Assembly: GCA_049322335.1 (NCBI GenBank)
Contig: JBMORL010000116.1
Location: 1-55,657, forward strand
DNA: 55,657 nt
Reading direction: 5' to 3'
DNA from: JBMORL01 sp049322335
GTDB taxonomy: Bacteria; Bacteroidota; Bacteroidia; Flavobacteriales_D; UBA2798
Shown here: positions 16,357 through 24,031 of the stretch, piece by piece
Layout of the letters: each line of letters begins with the position of its first letter
How positions within the stretch are numbered: the stretch's first letter is position 1
Translations under genes and position numbers: made by a program
Notes under the pieces: model-generated
The model's database searches: none
What the model was told of the DNA's origin: nothing
The model's input: only the letters and a program-made list of their open reading frames with translations

Positions 16357-17975
16357 TGAGGAAAAATACATCTGCATATTTTTATTTTATTGCTTTCGTT
16401 TTACTAACGTCTTGCGCACAAATGGCAATGCCCACGGGCGGGGAAAAAGATACACAGCCACCGGTGATACTAAGTGAAAAAACCATTCCCCGCAACCGCT
16501 CGGTAAATTTTACAGGAAATACACTTCTCATTACTTTCGATGAATTCGTAAAACTGAATAATCCGAAACAGCAGGTGGTAATTTCTCCTGCTCCTCAAAA
16601 AGAGCCTGAATTTTTGCTGAATGGAAAAAAACTTACCCTCCGTTTCGGGGAAGAGCTGCCGCCCAACACAACCTATACCATTCATTTCGGAAATGCAATC
16701 AGCGACATCACCGAAAACAATGTGGCCGAAAACCTGCAGTTTGTTTTTTCCACCGGGCCTGTGCTCGATTCGATGAGTGTGAAAGGAAGTGTGAAAAATG
16801 CATCGGCTAAAATTCCCGAAAAAGGAATATGGGTGGAATTATACAAAAACGAAAATGAAATCACTTCGCAACGCCCGTTGTATCTTTCAAAAACCGATAA
16901 AAGCGGAAATTTTTCCATCGACAATATCGCCCCGGGAGAATATTTTATTTATGCTTTAAAAGACGAAAATAACAATTACCAATACGACAGGCCGGGAGAA
17001 CAGATCGCTTTCATGAATGAAAAAATAATGACGGGAGGTGAAATGGATCTACCGGTTTCACTGCTGCTGTTCAAGGAAGATAAAGAAAAACTTTTCATTA
17101 AAAAAACCCTTTTCGAATATCCCGATAAATTCACTTTTGTGTTTAGTAAACCATTACCATTTAACGAGCCTTCGGTAAAAATACTGAGTACATACGGAAT
17201 TGATATTGAAGCTTCCTTTACTTCCGCTTCACACGATTCTCTTTTCCTGTGGGCCGACTGGAAAATGGAAAATGATTCTGTTGTTTTTATGGTAGAATCA
17301 AAAACAAATAACTTCATTGACACTATAACAGTAAACACAGCCGATGACCGCACTCCACCTGAAAAAACATTTAAGTTAAAACACAATATCACTCCTGTTT
17401 TTGGTTTATATGATACCATTCGCATCTGGAACCCGAATCCGTTTGATACAGAATTCACCAAAGGAATTCAGTTGCTGGAAGACTCCTTGCCTGTAGAACG
17501 AAAAATCATTAACGGCAATCTTCCCGGTACGGAGTGGCTGATCATTGCCCATCTGAAAGAACGGACTTCTTACCGGTTACTTATTGTTCCTGCCGCCCTC
17601 GAAGAAATTTTTTCGGGAGCAGTAAACGATTCGCTGGATATTTCATTTACCACACAGAAGGAAGAATATTACGGCAACCTGCTTCTGAATTTTTCTCCTG
17701 ATGTGGAGTCAAAATTTCTGATACAACTGAAAAACGATAAGGGAAAAACTATACGGCAACAGTATACATCAACCGGCACAAAACTAAATTTTGAAAAACT
17801 TCCCCCCGGAAACTACTCCCTTTCAGTAATCCTGGATGAAAATGAAAACGGAAAATGGGACACCGGACAATTTGATAAGAAAATACAGCCCGAACGGATT
17901 TTTCATTATGAAAAACCTGTAACTATTCGTTCCAACTGGGATGTGGATATTGAATGGAAGCTGCTGCTTCGCTGA
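16356..17975 (+). CDS. Lipoprotein with Ig-like (SbsA/Big_5-type) domain
   Basis: From the ATG at 16356 (539 residues) the N-terminus is MRKNTSAYFYFIAFVLLTSC, a lipoprotein signal with the lipobox LTSC. An ATG three codons earlier lies in frame but the later one couples exactly to the msrC stop. The next 110 residues (MPTGGEKDTQPPVILSEK, LLITFDEFVKLNNPKQQVVI, PPNTTYTIHFGNAISDITEN) are the Big_5-like domain typical of a conserved Bacteroidota lipoprotein family. A carboxypeptidase-regulatory-like segment (GNFSIDNIAPGEYFIYAL) follows, and a second similar one is near the end (GNYSLSVILDENENGKWDTG). Probably faces the periplasm or surface. Function unknown. Confidence 0.82.
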   Translation: MRKNTSAYFYFIAFVLLTSCAQMAMPTGGEKDTQPPVILSEKTIPRNRSVNFTGNTLLITFDEFVKLNNPKQQVVISPAPQKEPEFLLNGKKLTLRFGEELPPNTTYTIHFGNAISDITENNVAENLQFVFSTGPVLDSMSVKGSVKNASAKIPEKGIWVELYKNENEITSQRPLYLSKTDKSGNFSIDNIAPGEYFIYALKDENNNYQYDRPGEQIAFMNEKIMTGGEMDLPVSLLLFKEDKEKLFIKKTLFEYPDKFTFVFSKPLPFNEPSVKILSTYGIDIEASFTSASHDSLFLWADWKMENDSVVFMVESKTNNFIDTITVNTADDRTPPEKTFKLKHNITPVFGLYDTIRIWNPNPFDTEFTKGIQLLEDSLPVERKIINGNLPGTEWLIIAHLKERTSYRLLIVPAALEEIFSGAVNDSLDISFTTQKEEYYGNLLLNFSPDVESKFLIQLKNDKGKTIRQQYTSTGTKLNFEKLPPGNYSLSVILDENENGKWDTGQFDKKIQPERIFHYEKPVTIRSNWDVDIEWKLLLR

Positions 17976-18083
17976 AAAGAAATAAAAAAAGCCTGAAGGT
18001 TTTCTACACTTGTAAAAATATTTTGCTAATGGAAAAACAATTGATCTTAACTTGATTTTTTTTATTGAAAAGTAAGTAGTTAT

Positions 18084-18117
18084 TTTCTTTCTTTTGTCTT
18101 GAAACAAAAGAAAGAAA
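18084..18117. repeat. 14 bp stem hairpin, first part of a palindromic intergenic element
   Basis: TTTCTTTCTTTTGT (18084-18097) pairs perfectly with ACAAAAGAAAGAAA (18104-18117) around CTTGAA. It lies in the 364 bp stretch without genes (17976-18339). I recall similar hairpins in many Bacteroidota genomes, usually next to the kind of palindrome found just downstream; this is memory, not a search result. The preceding 17976-18083 shows nothing I can name. Confidence 0.8.
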
Positions 18118-18136
18118 CAAAGAAAAATTCAAGACT

Positions 18137-18289
18137 TATTTTGACTTCCTTGATTTTCAAAAAATTCTTCTCCTCACGAGACCCAAGCCGTCCCGCCAGG
18201 CGTTTGTATCCGGTTGGCGGGACTCGTGGATCTCTACTCACAAATCCACCACATGAAGAATTTTCGAAAATACTACGGAAATCAAAATA
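18137..18289. repeat. 153 bp nested imperfect palindrome
   Basis: The outer arms (18137-18170 and 18255-18289) are imperfect reverse complements over about 34 bp, including a perfect AAAATTCTTC / GAAGAATTTT. Inside, CACGAG (18175-18180) pairs with CTCGTG (18223-18228), and GTCCCGCCA (18190-18198) pairs with TGGCGGGAC (18215-18223). No coding frame is present. With the hairpin at 18084-18117 this makes a unit of about 206 bp that looks like a non-autonomous mobile or REP-like element. Confidence 0.8.
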
Positions 18290-18339
18290 GGTCGATCTGA
18301 TTTAATACATATATTTCCGATATTTGAAAAAAAAATCCA

Positions 18340-19302
18340 ATGAAATCCATTTTTGTTATCGTATTGGCGTTATTTTCTTTCTGTGTCCTTGCGCAGGAAG
18401 AAGAACTGAAAAAAAATGCAGAAAAACTGAATGAAATCAAAAACGATTCGCTGGATGGATGGAAAAAAGGCGGAACCGGAACCATCACTTTTTCGCAGGC
18501 TTCTCTGAGCAACTGGGCAGGTGGCGGACAAAATACCATAGCTGCCAACTCATTTCTGAATCTTTTCGCTAATTATAAAAAAGGAAAGTCGACATGGGAC
18601 AACAGTTTTGATATTGCCTATGGCCTGATCAAACAAGGCAGCCTGAAATTTATAAAAAGCGATGACCGGGTTGATCTTTCCTCCAAATACGGGCGCAAAG
18701 CATTTGATCACTGGTTTTATGCCGGGCTGTTCAATTTCCGTACACAAATGGCTCCCGGTTATGCCCTGCCAAACGTTACCAATAAAATTTCTGATTTTAT
18801 GGCGCCTGCATATATTACCACCGCGTTAGGATTCGACTATAAGCCCAAAAAAGACTTTACTCTTTTCATTTCACCCCTCACTTCAAAAATTACTATTGTC
18901 AACCATGATTCACTTGCTGCCATCGGAGCTTTTGGAGTGGATAAAGGAGTTATCGATACATTGGGAAACATCACCACCCCGGGAAGCAAAGTGCGTTATG
19001 AGCTGGGAGGCTACCTGAAATTTTCGTGGAAAGTGGAAATACTGAAATCGGCTGTTTTCACTACGCGGCTGGATTTGTTTTCCAATTACCTCCACAACCC
19101 GCAAAACATCGATGTGTTTTGGGAAAACGCACTGGTGGTGAAAGTAGGAAAATACATCGGTTTGAATTTTGGCACCATATTGATCTATGATGATGATGTG
19201 AAAATAAACCTCGACACCGACAACGATGGAGTAAACGATGCTTCCGGCCCGCGGGTGCAGTTTAAGCAGGTGTTTGGCGTTGGATTTTCGTATAAATTTT
19301 AA
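18340..19302 (+). CDS. DUF3078 family outer-membrane protein
   Basis: The protein has 320 residues with a signal peptide (MKSIFVIVLALFSFCVLAQ). The DUF3078 signature is clear: GWKKGGTGTITFSQASLSNW followed by AGGGQNTIAANSF and then NLFANYKKGKSTWDNSFDI. The rest is beta-rich and ends in VQFKQVFGVGFSYKF, an outer-membrane style C-terminus with a final Phe. DUF3078 proteins are widespread in Bacteroidota and predicted to be barrels; no function is established. It is two bases upstream of the SCO1-like gene. Confidence 0.88.
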   Translation: MKSIFVIVLALFSFCVLAQEEELKKNAEKLNEIKNDSLDGWKKGGTGTITFSQASLSNWAGGGQNTIAANSFLNLFANYKKGKSTWDNSFDIAYGLIKQGSLKFIKSDDRVDLSSKYGRKAFDHWFYAGLFNFRTQMAPGYALPNVTNKISDFMAPAYITTALGFDYKPKKDFTLFISPLTSKITIVNHDSLAAIGAFGVDKGVIDTLGNITTPGSKVRYELGGYLKFSWKVEILKSAVFTTRLDLFSNYLHNPQNIDVFWENALVVKVGKYIGLNFGTILIYDDDVKINLDTDNDGVNDASGPRVQFKQVFGVGFSYKF

Positions 19303-19304
19303 AA

Positions 19305-19976
19305 ATGAAAAAAACCATCATTCTTTTTTGTTCCATCCTGTTTACAGGAATACTGATTGCCTGGTACCTCAACTACGACCAATATAAAAAACAGAACGCC
19401 CCGGGAGTAGTTAATCCTTCGCAGGTAAATAAAGAACTGGTGGATACTTCCATGCAGGGTATTTCTACCGGTCACCGGGTTAGTGGTTTTCATCTCATCA
19501 ACCAGGATGGAAAAGAAGTAGATGAATCATTGATTGAAGGAAAAGTGTTTGTAGCCGATTTCTTTTTCACCACCTGCGGAAGCATTTGTCCGAAAATGAC
19601 CTCGCAACTGGAGCGGGTACAAAAAGCGTTTGAAGACGAAGATGATTTTATCATTCTTTCGCACACAGTGCTTCCCGAAACCGATACTGCCGAAGTATTG
19701 AAAGCCTATGCGGAACAACACGGAGCCGATCCGGGGAAATGGGTATTTCTAACCGGTGACAAAAAAGAAATCTACCGCCTGGCCCGGAAATCGTATTTTT
19801 TGGTAAAGGAAGCCGCACCCGGGGAAGAAGGTGACGGAGGCCAAAGCGATTTTATCCATACCCAGAATTTTGTGCTGGTAGACGCTCAAAAACGCATCCG
19901 CGGGTATTATGACGGCACCTCGGCAAAAGACGTTGACCTCATGATGGAAGACATCCGGCTGGTGCTGGAAGAATGA
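19305..19976 (+). CDS. SCO1/SenC family copper chaperone or thiol protein
   Basis: A 223-residue membrane-anchored thioredoxin-fold protein: one N-terminal hydrophobic segment (IILFCSILFTGILIAWYL), then the periplasmic domain. The copper-binding Cys pair is at residues 91 and 95 (FFFTTCGSICPKMT) and the conserved His at residue 185 (DFIHTQNFVLVD). These three ligands are what Sco proteins use to deliver copper to the CuA site of cytochrome oxidase, so that role is likely, though some members act as thiol reductants. It follows the DUF3078 gene by 2 bp. Confidence 0.92.
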   Translation: MKKTIILFCSILFTGILIAWYLNYDQYKKQNAPGVVNPSQVNKELVDTSMQGISTGHRVSGFHLINQDGKEVDESLIEGKVFVADFFFTTCGSICPKMTSQLERVQKAFEDEDDFIILSHTVLPETDTAEVLKAYAEQHGADPGKWVFLTGDKKEIYRLARKSYFLVKEAAPGEEGDGGQSDFIHTQNFVLVDAQKRIRGYYDGTSAKDVDLMMEDIRLVLEE

Positions 19977-20040
19977 TTCTTAACATCCTGTTGTGAATAT
20001 TTATGAAATCCACCCGGGGTTTATATCCGTTTGATATAGA

Positions 20041-20048
20041 TATTTTTG
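20041..20048 (+). promoter_or_regulatory. Putative -7 box before the small gene at 20064
   Basis: TATTTTTG matches TAnnTTTG. The start of transcription would fall about nine bases before the ATG, giving a very short leader. The -33 region is poor. Confidence 0.35.
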
Positions 20049-20063
20049 TAGCCAACGCGTACC

Positions 20064-20339
20064 ATGAAAAGCCAGTTGAAAAACAACGTTTCTGTAAACA
20101 AACTTCCGCTCACCGTAAACGACCTGCGTGACAATGAATTTGCCGGCCGCAAACTTTCTGCAGAGGAAAAAGAAGCGCTTCAGAACTTCGACCAGTATCG
20201 TATACAGTACCTCAACTCCTCGCAATCGGAAGAAGAATTTTCGAAAAGATACCTCGAGATGCAGGCCAAAGGGAATTTAGCTCCTTATACCGAGTTCCTC
20301 AAACAGCCTTATTCCGACCGTTCCCTAAAAAGTAATTAA
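20064..20339 (+). CDS. Small hypothetical protein (91 residues)
   Basis: A soluble, charged protein without signal peptide or membrane segment. It contains LTVNDLRDNEFAGRKLSAEE and QNFDQYRIQYLNSS and looks mostly helical. A promoter-like box lies 16 bp upstream of the start, and another small gene follows 14 bp after the stop, so a two-gene transcript is likely. I do not recognise the family. Confidence 0.62.
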   Translation: MKSQLKNNVSVNKLPLTVNDLRDNEFAGRKLSAEEKEALQNFDQYRIQYLNSSQSEEEFSKRYLEMQAKGNLAPYTEFLKQPYSDRSLKSN

Positions 20340-20353
20340 CCAAAACAATCTTT

Positions 20354-20521
20354 ATGAATACTTCAGCGTTATACCAAAAAAGCCCCCGTATGCTGAAGGT
20401 CATTTTCCGCTTCCTGAGAAGGCTCGCTTACCGCATCAATACCAAATGGGCCTGGTTTTTCACCAACGGTAACAAAGAACCTCACCGCGCAGAGTATCCG
20501 TTGTTTCCGGAAGAGGCGTGA
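20354..20521 (+). CDS. Very small basic protein (55 residues)
   Basis: The frame from the ATG at 20354 to the TGA at 20519-20521 encodes MNTSALYQKSPRMLKVIFRF, then a very basic, aromatic stretch RRLAYRINTKWAWFF, and ends EYPLFPEEA. It begins 14 bp after the preceding small gene, and its codon use is like its neighbours (balanced third positions). The pattern of a hydrophobic-basic helix suggests membrane or nucleic-acid contact, but this is inference. Easily missed because of its size. Confidence 0.5.
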   Translation: MNTSALYQKSPRMLKVIFRFLRRLAYRINTKWAWFFTNGNKEPHRAEYPLFPEEA

Positions 20522-20558
20522 ATCTTTTTCCTGTATTCATCTGTGTAATCTGCAGCTG

Positions 20559-21581
20559 TCACTTTCCAAAAAATTCTCTCTTCATTCCCAGCCATTCCAG
20601 CGCTGCACCACTTAGTAATAATTCTTTATCGTGATCGGTGTAATTCATTGAGCGGATCAGTTCTCCGGGTTGCAGTTCTCCCAATGGAAAAGGATAATCG
20701 GTGCCGAGTGCGATGCGGTTTTTTCCGAAAAGTGATGCCACATAATCCAGCATCACCGGATCGTGCACCAGCGAATCGAGCCAGAATTTTCCGAGATAAT
20801 TTTTTGGAGCAATGGTATTGTCAATGGCACATAAATCCGGACGCACTTCAAAACCATGTTGAATTCTTCCGATGGTAGCAGGAAAAGATCCTCCGCCATG
20901 CGCAAAAGCCACGCGCAGTTTAGGCAGGCGTTCAAACACTCCGCCAAAAATCATTGAGCAAATAGCAAGAGAAGTTTCTGCCGGCATTCCCACCAGCCAT
21001 GGCAACCAGTAGCGTTTCATTTTATTTTCTCCCATCATATCCCACGGATGTACAAACACGCACATATCCAGTTTTTCGCAGGCTTCGAAAACGGGAAACA
21101 AATTCGGATCATTCAGATTCCAGTCGTTGACATGAGAACCGATCTGAATTCCTTTGAGCCCGATTTTTTTACAGCGTTCCAGTTCTTTTATCGCCAGTTC
21201 GGGCGCCTGCAGGGGAACGGTTCCCAATCCAACAAATCGTTTAGGGTAACGGTGAATTATTTCTGCCAAATGATCATTAAGAAAAACAGAAATCTCCAGG
21301 GCATCATTTGGTTTTGCCCAATAGGAAAACATAACGGGAACAGTAGAAAGTACCTGCACATCCACGTGGTGATGATTACATTCTTTCATTCGTGTTTCTG
21401 CATCCCAGCAATTATCTTCCACCTCGCGAAAAAATTTATCGTCCATCATCATCCGTGCGCAACAGGGTTTGTGGTGCTCAAGGTGAATAAATCCCCCGTA
21501 ACCGAATTTTTCTTTCCACGCGGGAATATGTTCGGGTAAAATGTGTGTGTGAATGTCGATGGTAAAGAAGCGACCGCTCAT
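20559..21581 (-). CDS. 2-amino-3-carboxymuconate-6-semialdehyde decarboxylase (ACMSD)
   Basis: ACMSD removes the carboxylate of ACMS, the unstable product of 3-hydroxyanthranilate oxidation, and so diverts tryptophan carbon from quinolinate and NAD to degradation. The 340-residue amidohydrolase-fold protein shows the expected zinc ligands at almost the same positions as the Pseudomonas enzyme: His11 and His13 (IDIHTHILPEH), His178 (FVHPWDMMG) and Asp295 (GTDYPFPLG), plus the catalytic His228 (AFAHGGGSFP). It overlaps the HAAO stop by four bases (ATGA), so the two successive enzymes are translationally coupled. Confidence 0.93.
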   Translation of the reverse strand: MSGRFFTIDIHTHILPEHIPAWKEKFGYGGFIHLEHHKPCCARMMMDDKFFREVEDNCWDAETRMKECNHHHVDVQVLSTVPVMFSYWAKPNDALEISVFLNDHLAEIIHRYPKRFVGLGTVPLQAPELAIKELERCKKIGLKGIQIGSHVNDWNLNDPNLFPVFEACEKLDMCVFVHPWDMMGENKMKRYWLPWLVGMPAETSLAICSMIFGGVFERLPKLRVAFAHGGGSFPATIGRIQHGFEVRPDLCAIDNTIAPKNYLGKFWLDSLVHDPVMLDYVASLFGKNRIALGTDYPFPLGELQPGELIRSMNYTDHDKELLLSGAALEWLGMKREFFGK

Positions 21582-22102
21582 ACAAAACGCGAATCAACCT
21601 CCATTTTATGTCCGCATTTTTTGCAGGTGCGCAATTCTTCCGAAGAATAAAATTCTTTGAATGTGGGAAGAAAATCTTTTTCAATACTGCGCAAATAAAA
21701 ACGCTTGTGATATAATTCGTTGTTGCAGCTGTCGCAAAACCAGAATAACCCGTCAAGCTCAGTGTCTTTTCTTTTTCTTTCAATCACCAGTCCAATCGTA
21801 TTTGCCGGGCGAATGGGAGAATGCGGAATATTGGGAGGAAGCAAAAATATTTCTCCTTCCTTAATCGGTACTTCCACTGCTTTTCCGTTTTCCTGGATCT
21901 TTACGGTAATATCACCCTCGAGCTGGTAAAAAAATTCTTCACTTTCGTTGAAGTGATAATCTTTTCGTGCGTTGGGCCCGCCCACCACCATGATGATGAA
22001 TTCGGTGTCTTCATAAACCACTTTGTTGCCGATCGGTGGTTTTAGCAAATGGCGGTTATCGTCTATCCATTTTTTGAAGCTGAAAGGTCGTTGTACTGCC
22101 AT
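21578..22102 (-). CDS. 3-hydroxyanthranilate 3,4-dioxygenase (HAAO)
   Basis: HAAO opens the ring of 3-hydroxyanthranilate with O2 to give ACMS, the substrate of the enzyme encoded next. The 174-residue cupin has the Fe(II) ligands His50 and Glu56 (YHFNESEEFFYQ) and His94 (NIPHSPIRPA), and the C-terminal rubredoxin-like iron site CDSC (residues 123-126) and CKKC (160-163), as in the bacterial type. Arg residues that bind the substrate carboxylate are present in the expected segments. The gene is first of the pair and diverges from the SDR at 22208. Confidence 0.95.
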   Translation of the reverse strand: MAVQRPFSFKKWIDDNRHLLKPPIGNKVVYEDTEFIIMVVGGPNARKDYHFNESEEFFYQLEGDITVKIQENGKAVEVPIKEGEIFLLPPNIPHSPIRPANTIGLVIERKRKDTELDGLFWFCDSCNNELYHKRFYLRSIEKDFLPTFKEFYSSEELRTCKKCGHKMEVDSRFV

Positions 22103-22207
22103 AAAAATTGTGTTGGATGGCTAAAGTTAATCAGTTTTGGCGAAGATTTTCAAAGATAATGACTATGAATTTGCAATTAACCTTTACTTTCGGGTAATAT
22201 TTTACTT

Positions 22208-22996
22208 ATGGAACTGAGTCTTAAAGGAAAAAGGGCCATTGTTTGCGGAAGCACACAGGGAATTGGCAAAGCATCAGCTGTTGAACTGGCACTGTTAGGG
22301 GCATCGGTAATACTGGTTGCCCGTGATGAAGAGAAGCTGGAAAAAACGCGCAGGGAACTGGATACTTCGCTGGGGCAGGATCATCATTATATTGTTGCTG
22401 ATTTTAATTTTCCCCCCGAACTTTTTGTTCGTGTAGAAGATTACATAACCGAAAACGGGCCGGTGCATATCCTGGTAAACAATACGGGCGGGCCTGCGGG
22501 CGGGCCTATTTCCAGCGCCAAAGCCGAAGAGTTCATTCACACATTCAATGCACATTTGATATGTAATCATTTGCTGGCAAAAGCAGTGTTGGAAGGAATG
22601 AAAAATGAAAAATACGGGCGCATTATCAATATTATTTCCACATCGGTAAAAGTTCCTATCAACGGCCTGGGAGTTTCCAATACCATCCGCGCTGCTGTGG
22701 CCAACTGGTCGAAAACATTATCTAACGAGGTAGGGATATACGGAATAACGGTGAACAATGTATTGCCGGGACCGACCAATACACAACGGTTACAGTCACT
22801 CGCAGAAAAAAAATCGGCTAAAACCCAACAGAAACCGGAAGAAGTGCTGAATGAAATGGCTGCCGAAGTGCCGATGAAAAGGATTGCTTCTCCTCATGAA
22901 GTAGCCGCTGCCGTTGCATTCCTCGCATCACCTGCCGCCAGTTATATTACCGGTATCAACCTGCCGGTGGACGGGGGAAGAACGGGAAGTCTTTAA
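22208..22996 (+). CDS. SDR-family oxidoreductase lacking the Tyr-Lys catalytic pair
   Basis: The 262-residue protein has the SDR Rossmann motif CGSTQGIGKA (residues 13-22), NNTGG at 91-95, and a usual C-terminal PASYITGINLPVDGG segment. Ser144 (NIISTS) is in the place of the catalytic Ser. Where SDRs have YxxxK, this one has SNTIR (residues 157-161), so both the Tyr and the Lys are missing. I recall a subgroup of SDRs with SNxxR at this place, often next to aromatic degradation genes. It is divergent from the HAAO-ACMSD pair with 105 bp between them, which suggests but does not prove a role in the same pathway. Confidence 0.85.
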   Translation: MELSLKGKRAIVCGSTQGIGKASAVELALLGASVILVARDEEKLEKTRRELDTSLGQDHHYIVADFNFPPELFVRVEDYITENGPVHILVNNTGGPAGGPISSAKAEEFIHTFNAHLICNHLLAKAVLEGMKNEKYGRIINIISTSVKVPINGLGVSNTIRAAVANWSKTLSNEVGIYGITVNNVLPGPTNTQRLQSLAEKKSAKTQQKPEEVLNEMAAEVPMKRIASPHEVAAAVAFLASPAASYITGINLPVDGGRTGSL

Positions 22997-23055
22997 AACA
23001 GTTTTAGGTTATAGGTTTTATGTTTTTAAGTTATCTGCTAAAAACATATATCATT

Positions 23056-23814
23056 TTATTTCAACTCAAACTTTATCGGAATCACATACGGAACATCAAC
23101 GGGCCTTCCTCTTTGTGTTCCGGGAACGAGTTGGGGCATCAATAAAACTGCTTTCACTACCTGTTGGTCCAGGTCTTCATGTAGTCCACGTATTACTTTA
23201 ATTCTGTTGGGATCAACTTTTCCCTGTTTGTCAACAACGAACGCAACTTTTACCACGCCTTCCACACGAAGCTGGTTCATTTTTTCGGTGTATTTTACCT
23301 GATTGCCTATAAATGCCGACATTTCTTCTTCTGTTTTCTTTTTTCGCTCCATGCCGTTTTTAATTTTTTTGAATTTCAGAAAATAGGGCCAGTCTTCTAC
23401 AGGAATAAAGTCATCGGGTGATGTTATGGAAGTGGTATTAGTATCTGTATTAAACCAGGGGTTCACAGGTATAGTATCACCAATAGTTCCCACCGTTTTT
23501 TCTTTTGTGTCGTCATCAACTTTTTTAAACTGGCTGGATAAGGCGGCAGAAGAACTGTTTTGTTTCTGATCCTTGTTTTGATTTTTTATTTTTTTCGGGG
23601 GTTCGAGAGCGGGTTTTGGTTTAGGAGGAATATACACAGGGCCTTCCGGGCCACAGGTAGTTCCGGGATTAAAAATAATTTTCTTTTGATTTTCTTCAAA
23701 ACTGGTATACTCAAACGCAGCGAGCGTTAGTCCCACGGAAACAATAAACCCGATCTGCAAAAAACCGAAACGTTTTTTTTCAATATCGGCATGGGGAGAT
23801 TTTTTGGGTATCAT
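23056..23814 (-). CDS. Energy transducer TonB (paralogue 1)
   Basis: TonB couples the inner-membrane proton gradient to outer-membrane receptors. The protein has 252 residues: a short cytoplasmic N-terminus with KKRFGFLQIGFIVSVGLTLA leading into the single membrane helix, a Pro/Lys-rich periplasmic linker (YIPPKPKPALEPPKKIKN), and the C-terminal TonB domain (VEGVVKVAFVVDKQGKVD, VPGTQRGRPVDVPYVIPIKF). It has the same plan as the gene at 24032-24796, so the two are tandem paralogues separated by 217 bp. No ExbB/ExbD genes are in the window. Confidence 0.9.
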   Translation of the reverse strand: MIPKKSPHADIEKKRFGFLQIGFIVSVGLTLAAFEYTSFEENQKKIIFNPGTTCGPEGPVYIPPKPKPALEPPKKIKNQNKDQKQNSSSAALSSQFKKVDDDTKEKTVGTIGDTIPVNPWFNTDTNTTSITSPDDFIPVEDWPYFLKFKKIKNGMERKKKTEEEMSAFIGNQVKYTEKMNQLRVEGVVKVAFVVDKQGKVDPNRIKVIRGLHEDLDQQVVKAVLLMPQLVPGTQRGRPVDVPYVIPIKFELK

Positions 23815-23882
23815 AAAAAAATAGTTTGGGTGTGATGGGATAATAACGGAAGAAAGTGAGGATTATTGCAAGGGAAAACGAG

Positions 23883-23979
23883 CCTCACCCCCTGGCCCCC
23901 TCTCCCGTGGAGAGGGGGAATCAGAACGAAGAATACTTATTATTGCTCCCCTCTCCAGGGAGAGGGGCTGGGGATGAGG
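23883..23979. repeat. Inverted pair of the palindromic repeat also found in ileS
   Basis: Unit 1 (23883-23920) begins CCTCACCCCCTGGCCCCCTC and is identical over 38 bp to the copy inside ileS at 47721-47758. Unit 2 (23946-23979) is a close copy in reverse orientation. Each unit is itself a hairpin (CCCCTCTCC against GGAGAGGGG). The 25 bp spacer is AT-rich. It lies between the tonB paralogues, next to the terminator at 23981-24010. Confidence 0.92.
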
Positions 23980-23980
23980 C

Positions 23981-24010
23981 AAAAAAAACCACCCTGAAAA
24001 GGGTGGTTTT
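23981..24010 (-). terminator. Rho-independent terminator of the tonB gene at 24032
   Basis: On the minus strand, AAAACCACCC pairs with GGGTGGTTTT around TTTTCA, followed by a run of eight T in all. It starts 21 bp after the tonB stop. This is the best terminator in the window. Confidence 0.85.
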
Positions 24011-24031
24011 CCTAAAACAAAATACATGGGT

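Noticed and set aside
23883..23979. CRISPR-like or terminator-only reading of the GC-rich repeat
   Set aside because: Only two inverted units, no spacers; the identical copy inside ileS shows it is a dispersed repeat, and the true terminator is the separate hairpin at 23981-24010.
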